A DNA stretch of 64,000 nucleotides, taken from assembly GCF_003852525.1 (NCBI RefSeq), contig NZ_QAJL01000003.1:1580061-1644060 (forward strand), written 5' to 3'. This document shows positions 35,380-42,606 of this stretch, one piece after another. The notes under the pieces are model-generated. The model had not been told where the DNA came from, made no database searches, and saw only the letters and a program-made list of their open reading frames with translations. Position numbers and translations under genes: made by a program. Within the stretch, counting starts at the first letter, position 1. The number at the start of each line of letters is the position of its first letter. Source of the DNA: Pedobacter sp. KBW06. GTDB taxonomy: Bacteria > Bacteroidota > Bacteroidia > Sphingobacteriales > Sphingobacteriaceae.

Positions 35380-36087
35380 TTAGTTCACCGCGATACTCAA
35401 TGTTGCCACACGTTGAATACTTTCAAATGCCTGTCCTTCTACTTTTTCATTATTGCCTGCTTCCAGGAGATAGGTACCTGGCCATTCCGGTGTAAAAGTA
35501 GTCTTTCCATCAGCACCTGTTTTCACTTGTTTCGTCCATCCTTTCGGGGCGAAAACAGATACTTCCACATCCGCTGTCGGCTGCGCTTTGAAATGGCTGC
35601 TTAAAGTGACTGCTTTTCCTGTCTTCAGACTGGCCAAAGCATCTACAAACACGCCCAGATCTGCTTTATTTGCAAGGGCAGTATTACCTGTGTTTGCTTT
35701 ACCTACACTCACCAATGCAGCTGCATTAAACTGATATTGTTTTTTACCGGCGATTTGTTTTACCGTATGACTGATACTTAAGGTATACACCCCGTCTGCT
35801 GCCGGAGTAAAGTTTGCCACAAAATGATCTTCTTTTGGAGTCACTTTCAGTTGCTCTTTCTCTCCCTGAGGATTGATCAGCCAAAGGCTGAATTCTTTCG
35901 TATCCGACCACCAGTCGCCCAGTTTCTCAGGTTGGCTTTCTCCGGGTTCACCATAGAAGATTTTCACTTCCTGAGCCGTTCCCTTTTTGCCATTTGCCGC
36001 TGTTTTAATAAACAAGGCATGCGCAAATAATTGATTTACGCTGAACATCAGGGCCAGCGATAATACGAGTGTTTTTAGTTTGTTCAT
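35380..36087 (-). CDS. DUF4198 periplasmic metal-related protein
   Basis: A 235-residue periplasmic protein with a signal peptide (1-22, ending LFAHA). After it, HALFIKTA begins the first of two immunoglobulin-like beta-sandwich domains; the N-terminal His is the typical copper/nickel/cobalt-binding site in DUF4198 proteins, and the family is described as a periplasmic component of cobalt or nickel uptake. The C-terminal domain reads FTPEWPGTYLLEAG. It lies 15 bases downstream of the PepSY gene, in one operon under a Fur-like site, so iron or transition-metal supply is its likely job. Confidence 0.88.
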   Translation of the reverse strand: MNKLKTLVLSLALMFSVNQLFAHALFIKTAANGKKGTAQEVKIFYGEPGESQPEKLGDWWSDTKEFSLWLINPQGEKEQLKVTPKEDHFVANFTPAADGVYTLSISHTVKQIAGKKQYQFNAAALVSVGKANTGNTALANKADLGVFVDALASLKTGKAVTLSSHFKAQPTADVEVSVFAPKGWTKQVKTGADGKTTFTPEWPGTYLLEAGNNEKVEGQAFESIQRVATLSIAVN

Positions 36088-36102
36088 TTTTTTATTTTGT
36101 AA

Positions 36103-37353
36103 TTAGGTGATACTTTCTTCCACAACCGCCATCTTTCTAGCGCTGGGTTTAGCTGCTGCCGTACCTGGCTTCTTTGGTTTCTTTTTTCGCTTGCCCCACC
36201 AGATGATAAATCCGGTAATGGGTAAGGAAGCGCCGATCAGTGCGCCAAAAAAAGCAAGAATTTTACCCGGCAAACCCAATATCGAGCCGACATGGATATC
36301 GTAGTTCATTTTTCTGATTTTCGCCGGGAAAGAGGCTTCTGAGAATTTCACATCATAAACCGGATGTGCAGGAAACTCTTTTAAGGTATGCCGGTCAAAA
36401 GCAAAACTCATGTTGTCATAATACCTTCCGGCAGTGGGATAGATATAAATGTTGATCGTGGACTTTGCATCCGTGGTATCCGGATAGCCATAGTAAAATC
36501 CCTGTGCTTCCGGAGTTTTGGTAATCACCTTTTTCCAGGCCAGGTCCATTGCCGCACGGGAAGTATAAAACTTGTTGGCCTGCAGGGAATCAGATTTTAC
36601 GTCCTTATAATCCGGCAGGCTCTGCCCCGCTGAAGTCACCCAATACAAACCTTTGCTATACCATTCAATTCCGTAAACCATCCCGGTTAATGCAATGGCG
36701 AGCAGCACCAGCAAAGAATAAAATCCGAGTACATTATGAAAATCATAGTTTACCCGTTTAAAAGAGGCACCCCATTTAATCTGGAAACTCCTTTCCCTGG
36801 TACTTTTGGTCCATTTCTTTGGCCACCACAAAACCATTCCTGTGATTAAAAGGAAGACAAAAATCAGGGTGCTGTAATTCACAATCGGTCGTCCGATCTT
36901 ATAAGGCATCCATAAAAACCGGTGTCCGCTCAGCACGAAACTGAAGAAGTCGGTCTCTCCCTTTTCCTTGATTTCTTTTTTAATGAGTTTCCCGGTGTAT
37001 GGATTGATGTAAAGCGTGATGTTCCCTCTTCTTCCTTCTCCCAGTCCGACAGTAATCGCTTTACCTTGCTGGTAAGTGGCATAACTTACCTTCTTATCCG
37101 GATAAATTTTCGCAGCCGCATCGGATAACTGTGAAGGTGTTAAAACAGGTTTATCCTGTCTGGCAATATTCGTTTCCGGATTTAAGACCGACTTAATTTC
37201 ATCTATGAACACGTAAAGGCAGCCCGTTACGCAAACAATCACCATCACGATTCCGGTTACCAATCCCAGCCAAAGGTGAAGCCAGGCAGAGATCCTGTAG
37301 AATAAGGAACGTGGGTGTTTTTTCTTTTTAGGGCTGGTAGTTTTGGCTATCAT
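36103..37353 (-). CDS. PepSY-associated membrane protein (iron-uptake reductase-like)
   Basis: A 416-residue membrane protein of the PepSY-TM family, with an N-terminal helix (LHLWLGLVTGIVMVIVCVTGCLYVFIDEI), a periplasmic PepSY-like region, two further helices near 160-182 and 205-225, and a last one near 370 (ILAFFGALIGASLPITGFIIWW). Conserved His in WLHLWLGL and HRFLWM resemble cytochrome-b-like haem ligands of the FpvG/PiuB type, which reduce ferric siderophores in the periplasm. Its operon partner is DUF4198. A promoter with a Fur-like site 150 bases upstream suggests iron repression. Confidence 0.9.
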   Translation of the reverse strand: MIAKTTSPKKKKHPRSLFYRISAWLHLWLGLVTGIVMVIVCVTGCLYVFIDEIKSVLNPETNIARQDKPVLTPSQLSDAAAKIYPDKKVSYATYQQGKAITVGLGEGRRGNITLYINPYTGKLIKKEIKEKGETDFFSFVLSGHRFLWMPYKIGRPIVNYSTLIFVFLLITGMVLWWPKKWTKSTRERSFQIKWGASFKRVNYDFHNVLGFYSLLVLLAIALTGMVYGIEWYSKGLYWVTSAGQSLPDYKDVKSDSLQANKFYTSRAAMDLAWKKVITKTPEAQGFYYGYPDTTDAKSTINIYIYPTAGRYYDNMSFAFDRHTLKEFPAHPVYDVKFSEASFPAKIRKMNYDIHVGSILGLPGKILAFFGALIGASLPITGFIIWWGKRKKKPKKPGTAAAKPSARKMAVVEESIT

Positions 37354-37737
37354 GAGGTTAAGGCTTCTTCACCGTCAGGTGATCCGTCATACAATTAGTG
37401 CTGTACGGCTTTTATCTAAAATTTTTGATTTCTGTTTTTCCCGTAAATTAACACCTGCAAACACCAGGCATCAATTCTGTGATGATTAGTTCATTTATTA
37501 ACGTTCGCAAATATAGCCTTATTTAGAATAGGTACAAATAAAGATTAGATTTATATCATTGTTTTCTCAGGTAGCGGACGCTATTTGATCATACAAAGCA
37601 TATGGGCCTTATTTATCCGGCTGTTCCAATTTTATCTGAGCTTTCAATTGGGATGCTTTGTCTTGAATCCCCCTGAAACAATTCCGTTTTACCCCTTTTA
37701 ACCGGACCGTATTCGGCTTACCTTTAAAGAAAAAAAA
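37354..37737. other. 384-bp intergenic region between PepSY and SRPBCC genes
   Basis: No gene was seen. The right part (37504-37541) carries the promoter and Fur-like site for the leftward PepSY operon, leaving an unusually long 5' leader of about 150 bases (37354-37500). The stretch 37560-37737 must hold the rightward promoter for the SRPBCC gene, but I did not see a clear consensus. Confidence 0.5.
37508..37541 (-). promoter_or_regulatory. Promoter with overlapping Fur-like box for PepSY-DUF4198 operon
   Basis: On the minus strand, TTG (37535-37537) and TATATTTG (37508-37515) are spaced 19 bases apart, a full Bacteroidota consensus. Between them, plus-strand 37519-37541 reads TTATTTAGAATAGGTACAAA plus TAA: its left half (TATTTAGAAT) is a textbook Fur half-site, and TTATTT/AAATAA form outer inverted repeats. 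A Fur protein bound there would block both elements. Confidence 0.6.
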
Positions 37738-38160
37738 ATGGCTAACATAGAACACATCAATGTATTAAAGGCACCTATAGCAAAGGTATACGAGGCATTA
37801 ACTACCGAGGAAGGACTGGCAGCGGTATGGACCAGCGAATTGAAAGTAAAACCTGAAGTTGGGTTTATCAACACGTTCAGCTTTGGTGCTGAAACAGATC
37901 ATTTTGAGATCAAAGCACTTGTTCCCAACCAACGGGTGTTGTGGTACTGTATAGATTCCGATCCTCAATGGATAGGAACAAGTGTTTCTTTTGATTTGGA
38001 AGAAAAGAGAGGAAAAACATTCGTCACCCTGAAACAGACCGACTGGGTAGAAGTAACGGAGTTTTACAGGCATTGTAATTACAACTGGGCCTTTTTCCTA
38101 TATAGCCTTCAATGTTATTGTGAAAACGGAAAAGGCATTAATTATCAACAGCGCTACTGA
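37738..38160 (+). CDS. AHSA1-type SRPBCC domain protein
   Basis: A 140-residue START-like protein of the activator-of-Hsp90-ATPase-like group: NIEHINVLKAPIAKVYEALTTEEGLAAVWTSELKVKPEVG opens the fold, and the C-terminal helix NYNWAFFLYSLQCYCENG closes it. Proteins of this type bind hydrophobic ligands or act in stress. Its stop (38160) is immediately adjacent to the stop of the convergent FAD oxidoreductase, with no intervening base, so no separate terminator is possible. Confidence 0.85.
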   Translation: MANIEHINVLKAPIAKVYEALTTEEGLAAVWTSELKVKPEVGFINTFSFGAETDHFEIKALVPNQRVLWYCIDSDPQWIGTSVSFDLEEKRGKTFVTLKQTDWVEVTEFYRHCNYNWAFFLYSLQCYCENGKGINYQQRY

Positions 38161-39324
38161 TCAGATCCCCAGGATCTTTTTTAAACTTGCTTCGGTATAA
38201 CCGGCACTTGCCGTCATGCCTTTACCACCAATACATGTACGGATGTGGATACAGTCTTCAATATCATATTCCAGGATATGTTCCGTAGGATGCTGCGGAT
38301 AAAATCCGGCCCAGGTTGTAGCCATATCACGGAGGTTGAAGTTGACAATCCGTTCTCCTTCTTTCAGCATCAGTTCATTGATGTGTTGTTTCACATTAAA
38401 GCCAAGTTCATCAAAATGATTCACATCGGCATATTCATGAGAATCCCCGATGATAAAGCTCCCGTCTTCGGCTTTTTTAAACAACAGGTGAATTCCCCAT
38501 TCTTTAAGTTCGCGATAATGTTCCGGAATGCTTAAATTTTTGAAGGAAGGACAATATTCTTCAAAACTCTCATACCTTCTGATGGTCAAACCTGTCAGGA
38601 TATTCCCTTCAAGTTCCACTTTCGGCATCGGAACCGTACGCATCATCTGAAGCTTACTGATCACTTGTCCGCTCTTTTCAAATAAAGCAGGAAACAAGAG
38701 TTTAAATTCATAACCGTTACAAAGTACCGCCTTATCAGCGGTATAGACCTCTCCTCTGCTCAAACGAACTTCAGCTCCTTTTCCATTGGCAATACAATCT
38801 ACCACCGGCGAATTGCAGAGCAAGGTATAGTCTTCAAATTTTCCGCGCATGAACTCCTGCAGGCGATAAATCATTGCAGTTGGGTCTACACTGATCTCCT
38901 GGTCAAAAAGCAAAGCTTCTTTAGCGTAACTACTTCTTATGGCAGGGTATTTAGTCAGAATTTGTTCTTTTCCCAGCAATTGCTGCGAATAACCCAAAGT
39001 ATCATAATGTGCTTTCAGTTCATGAATCAGATTTTGTTCCTCCTCATCAGAAGCAATGTATACACTTCCGTTTTTTCTTACAGAAATGTCAAACTCCTGC
39101 TGAATTTCCTGATAGATTTCCAGGCCGCGGACGCCATAGTCAAACCAGACACCCGTCATCCCGGAGGGAATCACCTGACCAAAATTTCTTACCGTAGCGC
39201 CTACCGGATAGTTGTCTTTTTCCAGTTGCAAAACCTTCTTTCCGTTTTTCAAGGCATGGTAAGCATGAAAGGTGCCTAATATTCCACCTCCAATTACAAT
39301 CAGGTCATAATGTTTTGTATTCAT
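38161..39324 (-). CDS. TIGR03364-family FAD oxidoreductase (aminophosphonate oxidation)
   Basis: A 387-residue glycine-oxidase-like flavoenzyme. The N-terminal Rossmann FAD motif is IVIGGGILGTFHAYHALKNG; downstream motifs include ATVRNFGQVIPSGM (D-amino-acid-oxidase-like substrate loop) and the C-terminal CIGGKGMTASAGYTEASLKK. This family (TIGR03364) occurs beside phosphonatase genes, and members have been linked to oxidising 2-aminoethylphosphonate and N-methyl derivatives to phosphonoacetaldehyde (recalled, not checked). As third gene of the 41371-38161 operon it would supply the aldehyde that the first gene cleaves, releasing phosphate, acetaldehyde and ammonia or methylamine. Confidence 0.85.
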   Translation of the reverse strand: MNTKHYDLIVIGGGILGTFHAYHALKNGKKVLQLEKDNYPVGATVRNFGQVIPSGMTGVWFDYGVRGLEIYQEIQQEFDISVRKNGSVYIASDEEEQNLIHELKAHYDTLGYSQQLLGKEQILTKYPAIRSSYAKEALLFDQEISVDPTAMIYRLQEFMRGKFEDYTLLCNSPVVDCIANGKGAEVRLSRGEVYTADKAVLCNGYEFKLLFPALFEKSGQVISKLQMMRTVPMPKVELEGNILTGLTIRRYESFEEYCPSFKNLSIPEHYRELKEWGIHLLFKKAEDGSFIIGDSHEYADVNHFDELGFNVKQHINELMLKEGERIVNFNLRDMATTWAGFYPQHPTEHILEYDIEDCIHIRTCIGGKGMTASAGYTEASLKKILGI

Positions 39325-39345
39325 TTTTAAAATTTTATTGATGAT

Positions 39346-40683
39346 TTATTCTGCTCCCCTTTTCACCTCCAGGCTCAATCCGGAGAGGGTAATATTACTT
39401 TCTTTTTTCTTATTCTTTAAACTTTTCTGGCGGAAATACAGGAGAGACAACATGCTGCAGCTGACCCCGACAACGGCTGCGATTACCGCGCTCTGCCTGA
39501 AAAAATGACCCCAGCTGATCTCTGCATCTCCAAACTCTTTGAACAACAAAATACTCACACTTCCCAGGTATCCGATAGAATCTGCCACATACATGACGAA
39601 ACCGATATTGCTCTTGTAATGGAAAGTAGCGATCATGCGCTCAAAGAAGATGGCATTGTAAGGAATATAAGCCATGTACAAGCCCATTCCCACCATCACC
39701 ATCCAGACTACCGGGCTAATGTAATGTGCATCAAAGAGCAGGGTACCAATTCCTGTCAAGGCACATCCTGCGATGATCATTCCATGAATGATAATGAAAG
39801 CTTTCAGGTTGTTCTTTACCAGGATCAGCATGCTCACCAGGAACAAGACCACCAGGGCGATGAAGCCATCTATCTTGGTATAGATATGGTTGTCCGTTAC
39901 GCCCAGGTCATGCCAGATCTCGACTTCAAAATTATCCCTCAGGTCGCGGATAACGGTCAGTACCACATAGATGATTACCGTAAGGATAATCCCGGGCAGG
40001 AAGTTCAGGATAAACTTTTTACGCTGTGCAGCATCCATGGGTGCCCTTTTGGTCCTCAGCAGCTGGTCTTCTTTGGTTGGTGGCGGCATGAGTTCCAGAA
40101 AGCCCACAAAGAGCAACAATGGAATCACAAACAACAAGCCTGTACAGAAAGGCATCCAGTACTCATTTACCGGGAACACGGCCATAATGGTCCTTGCCAC
40201 TGTTTTTATAAATCCCGAAGCAAAGATCAGGCTGACGGAGAGGATTGCCCCCATAAACTCGGTATTGCGCCTTCCTTCCAGGTAGCTGAATACCAGTCCC
40301 CAGATCATTCCCAGGGGAAATCCATTGATAAACAGGAAAGCAATGTTCCAGGGAGCCGGTACCAGCGCAAAACCCAGTAAGGCAAACCAGGAGATGCCAA
40401 TCAGTTTCAGGATACTCCTTCCCCTGTTCTTCCCGGAAGATTCTGCAATAAAGCGAATGCCATAAAACTTGCTGAAGGTATAGCCCAATACCTGGGCAAT
40501 GACCAGCCATACTTTATAATCGATCCCCAGATAGCCATGTCCATCAAAGGTGCCTGCCGTAAATGCTTTACGAAAAGCATACATACTCGTATAACAACCA
40601 AATGCTGCTAAGCCGGCCAGTATGGAGATATGACTATACGACCATCCGGCAACCTTGTTCCGGCAATGCTGTAAGAGGCTCAT
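39346..40683 (-). CDS. DUF5690 family membrane transporter (MFS-like)
   Basis: A 445-residue transporter with about 12 hydrophobic segments, in the major-facilitator style with a glycerol-3-phosphate-permease look (SHISILAGLAAFGCYTSMYAFRKAF). Other marks are FALVPAPWNIAFLFINGFPLGMIWG and the polar FIKTVARTIM. It matches my memory of DUF5690, a Bacteroidota family. It sits between phosphonatase and FAD oxidase genes, 21 and 7 bases from them, so uptake of an organophosphonate is the most likely task; glycerol-3-phosphate-like transport is the sequence analogy. Confidence 0.82.
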   Translation of the reverse strand: MSLLQHCRNKVAGWSYSHISILAGLAAFGCYTSMYAFRKAFTAGTFDGHGYLGIDYKVWLVIAQVLGYTFSKFYGIRFIAESSGKNRGRSILKLIGISWFALLGFALVPAPWNIAFLFINGFPLGMIWGLVFSYLEGRRNTEFMGAILSVSLIFASGFIKTVARTIMAVFPVNEYWMPFCTGLLFVIPLLLFVGFLELMPPPTKEDQLLRTKRAPMDAAQRKKFILNFLPGIILTVIIYVVLTVIRDLRDNFEVEIWHDLGVTDNHIYTKIDGFIALVVLFLVSMLILVKNNLKAFIIIHGMIIAGCALTGIGTLLFDAHYISPVVWMVMVGMGLYMAYIPYNAIFFERMIATFHYKSNIGFVMYVADSIGYLGSVSILLFKEFGDAEISWGHFFRQSAVIAAVVGVSCSMLSLLYFRQKSLKNKKKESNITLSGLSLEVKRGAE

Positions 40684-40690
40684 CCTGGTA

Positions 40691-41371
40691 TTATTGACTA
40701 ATGATTTCTAACACTTCGGCAATATCATCGATGATATGCGTAGGATGGTATGGCAGCAATTCATCATGGGTAAATGCACCTGTGGTAATCCCAATGGTAT
40801 ACCTGCAACCCGAATTTAAGCCTTCGTTTACATCCACTTCTGTATCTCCTACCTTAGCCACTTCCATTGGATCTGAGATGTTTAATTCTGCCATGATCTT
40901 TTTGATCATATCCGGATAAGGCCTGCCATTGGTCACTTCGTCACTGGCAACCATATAATCAACGGTATCTTCCCATTTCAGACGGGAGATGATGATGTCG
41001 GCGATATCTCTCGAAAAACCAGTATCCAGGCCTATTTTAATGCCCATTTTTTTCAATTGAACAAAAGTATTTTCTACATTGGGAAGAGGAACCACATCGG
41101 CCGAGGTCTGGTAGAAATCAATCATGAAAGCCACAAAATCGGCGTGGATCTCCGCAATCAGTGCCGGAGTGATTTTAGTTTGATCTGACTCTTCCTTTTG
41201 AAGGATCATTTCTATAGCAATGGGTTTCTCATAACCCATCATTGGATTTATTACTTCAATATTTACTTCATAACCATGCGCTTTCATGGCTTGCTGAAAG
41301 GCCAGACCTACGTAATTCTTATCTTTTACGGTGGTACCGGCCATGTCGAACACTACTAATTTTATAGACAT
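40691..41371 (-). CDS. Phosphonatase-like HAD hydrolase (phosphonoacetaldehyde hydrolase type)
   Basis: A 226-residue HAD enzyme, first gene of the operon. The nucleophile motif VVFDMAGTT has Asp9 and Ala11; the Ala in place of the usual second Asp is a phosphonatase trait (PhnX reads DWAGTT). The cap carries MMGYEKPIAIEMIL with Lys49 at the place of PhnX's Schiff-base lysine (MGxxK). Motif 4 reads VAKVGDTEVDVNEGLNSGC. All this supports C-P bond cleavage of phosphonoacetaldehyde to acetaldehyde and phosphate; the family name is phosphonatase-like (TIGR03351), whose exact substrate is less certain. A twin palindromic operator lies just upstream. Confidence 0.87.
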   Translation of the reverse strand: MSIKLVVFDMAGTTVKDKNYVGLAFQQAMKAHGYEVNIEVINPMMGYEKPIAIEMILQKEESDQTKITPALIAEIHADFVAFMIDFYQTSADVVPLPNVENTFVQLKKMGIKIGLDTGFSRDIADIIISRLKWEDTVDYMVASDEVTNGRPYPDMIKKIMAELNISDPMEVAKVGDTEVDVNEGLNSGCRYTIGITTGAFTHDELLPYHPTHIIDDIAEVLEIISQ

Positions 41372-41374
41372 CTT

Positions 41375-41392
41375 AGAACATTTATTTGTTCT
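41375..41392 (-). promoter_or_regulatory. Small hairpin over the phosphonatase leader
   Basis: AGAACA (41375-41380) and TGTTCT (41387-41392) form a 6-bp inverted repeat with loop TTTATT, 3 bases upstream of the start codon. It could affect initiation or be a further protein site; low confidence. Confidence 0.35.
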
Positions 41393-41399
41393 GCAATAC

Positions 41400-41432
41400 T
41401 AAACTTTGTTTATTAACACTAAACAAAGTTTA
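41400..41432. promoter_or_regulatory. Twin palindromic operator upstream of the phosphonate operon
   Basis: Two 13-bp sites, TAAACTTTGTTTA (41400-41412) and TAAACAAAGTTTA (41420-41432), each a palindrome TAAAC-N3-GTTTA, separated by 7 bases. Together they form a perfect 13-bp inverted repeat. Centre-to-centre spacing is 20 bp, about two helix turns. A candidate minus-strand promoter overlaps: CAATACTA (41394-41401, minus TAGTATTG) with CAA at 41424-41426. This arrangement suits two cooperatively bound regulator dimers; no regulator gene is adjacent. Confidence 0.75.
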
Positions 41433-41483
41433 AGTTAAGGAATTGTTAGGTTTATTTAAATCGCCCGGATAGAATCAAAATCT

Positions 41484-41491
41484 TAGATTTG
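41484..41491 (+). promoter_or_regulatory. -7 element upstream of TspO
   Basis: TAGATTTG fits TAnnTTTG and lies 26 bases before the tspO-like ATG at 41518. The -33 region has no obvious TTG. Confidence 0.45.
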
Positions 41492-41517
41492 CGTTGTTCA
41501 CCTTATAAAATATACAG

Positions 41518-41994
41518 ATGAAGTTCAATCCGATCGCTTTTGTCGTTAACCTGGCCATCCCTTTAGCTGCAGGCGCAGTGGGCAGCATACTCACGCTAAC
41601 CTCCGTAAAAACATGGTATCCCACTTTGGCTAAACCTTCTTTTAATCCGCCCGACTGGCTTTTCCCTCCGGTATGGACTTCTCTATTTATCCTGATGGGA
41701 TTTTCCGCTTACCTCGTGTGGCAAAAAAGGGAACAGGTGGCTCATTTTCCAAGAACCATTGCGGTTTACTTTATCCAGATCGTATTAAATATTTTGTGGT
41801 CTTTCCTGTTTTTCTATGCCCATTCTATCGGTGCCGCATTATTTGAGATCTTCGCTTTGCTGATCGCAATTGTGATCAATGCCAGGGTATTTTATAAAAT
41901 CGATAAGACTGCAGGCCTGCTTTTTATCCCCTATTTTTTATGGGTATGTTTTGCAAGCCTGCTGACTTACAACATTTTCATTCTGAACGGATAA
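41518..41994 (+). CDS. tspO: TspO/MBR family protein
   Basis: A 158-residue five-helix membrane protein. Conserved marks are TWYPTLAKPSFNPPDWLFPPVWTSLFILMGFSAYLVW (residues 30-66), the Trp and Pro pattern of the family, and the C-terminal FYKIDKTAGLLFIPYFLWVCFASLLTYNIFILN. TspO proteins bind tetrapyrroles and respond to light or oxidative stress. Length is normal. The neighbouring phosphonate operon diverges from it, sharing the 146-base spacer that holds the twin operator. Confidence 0.93.
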   Translation: MKFNPIAFVVNLAIPLAAGAVGSILTLTSVKTWYPTLAKPSFNPPDWLFPPVWTSLFILMGFSAYLVWQKREQVAHFPRTIAVYFIQIVLNILWSFLFFYAHSIGAALFEIFALLIAIVINARVFYKIDKTAGLLFIPYFLWVCFASLLTYNIFILNG

Positions 41995-42031
41995 TTTATT
42001 GAGCAAGACCTGAAAACCTAAGTGCTTTTGC

Positions 42032-42039
42032 TACATTTG
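42032..42039 (+). promoter_or_regulatory. -7 element that supports the 42076 start
   Basis: TACATTTG at 42032-42039 would place transcription start near 42043. The first in-frame ATG at 42022 lies upstream of that point, so translation most likely starts at 42076. Confidence 0.45.
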
Positions 42040-42075
42040 GGAGATTTTTTATTATCATCAATGATTTGTAGCCTA

Positions 42076-42606
42076 ATGAAACGTATATCCTTATTGTTTT
42101 TTCTATTCCTGGCCTATGCTTCTGCTTTCGCACAAAATGCAGACATCAATAACTTTATCGTTAAAGAGAGTTTGCTTAAAAACAGCAAACTGGCCATCAT
42201 CGCCGCTGATTCACTGGATCATCCGATAGAAAAAATTAATGGGGTATATACCTTTACAGTAAGTGGTTTTACACAGTCTATTACCTTCAATGATGGGGTT
42301 GCGGTATTGCCTCTGCAACTGGAAAGGTCTGCTTTTGTATACCTGAAACATCAGAATGATAAAGGCACACACAGCAAGCTTTTGTATGTCTACAAAAAGG
42401 ACGGGACACTAAACCCTTATACGATCAACAGCATGTGGCTGATCCTGTTTCCGGTGATCCTGGTATTCCTGGCCTTTGCCTTCAGAAAGTTCATCATTAT
42501 CGCAGTGATCCTGTTGCTGGTTTTCTTCTACTTTAACCATAGCAACGGACTGAATGTATCAACTTTCTTTGAGACGGTCTTTGACGGCCTGAAAAAGATG
42601 TTCTAG
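42076..42606 (+). CDS. Hypothetical secreted/membrane protein
   Basis: With the ATG at 42076 (MKRISLLFFLFLAYASAFAQ) this is a 176-residue protein with a classic signal peptide cut after FAQ; the longer frame from 42022 would hide it. The mature part has a soluble domain of about 95 residues (NADINNFIVKESLLKNSKLAIIAADSLDHPIEKINGVYTF) and then two C-terminal hydrophobic segments near 128-152, followed by NHSNGLNVSTFF. Family unknown. Its TAG stop shares the palindrome CTAG with the convergent TamL gene stop. Confidence 0.75.
   Translation: MKRISLLFFLFLAYASAFAQNADINNFIVKESLLKNSKLAIIAADSLDHPIEKINGVYTFTVSGFTQSITFNDGVAVLPLQLERSAFVYLKHQNDKGTHSKLLYVYKKDGTLNPYTINSMWLILFPVILVFLAFAFRKFIIIAVILLLVFFYFNHSNGLNVSTFFETVFDGLKKMF

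Noticed and set aside
39505..40380. 291-codon plus-strand open frame
   Set aside because: It lies wholly antisense to the DUF5690 transporter gene, its protein is rich in His, Gln and Asp without hydrophobic order, and the opposite frame has clear family features.
12939..41432. Shared operator for the toxin-antitoxin genes and phosphonate operon (both contain TAAAC and GTTTA)
   Set aside because: The spacing differs (six versus three bases between halves), and such AT-rich words are common; a common regulator is not supported.
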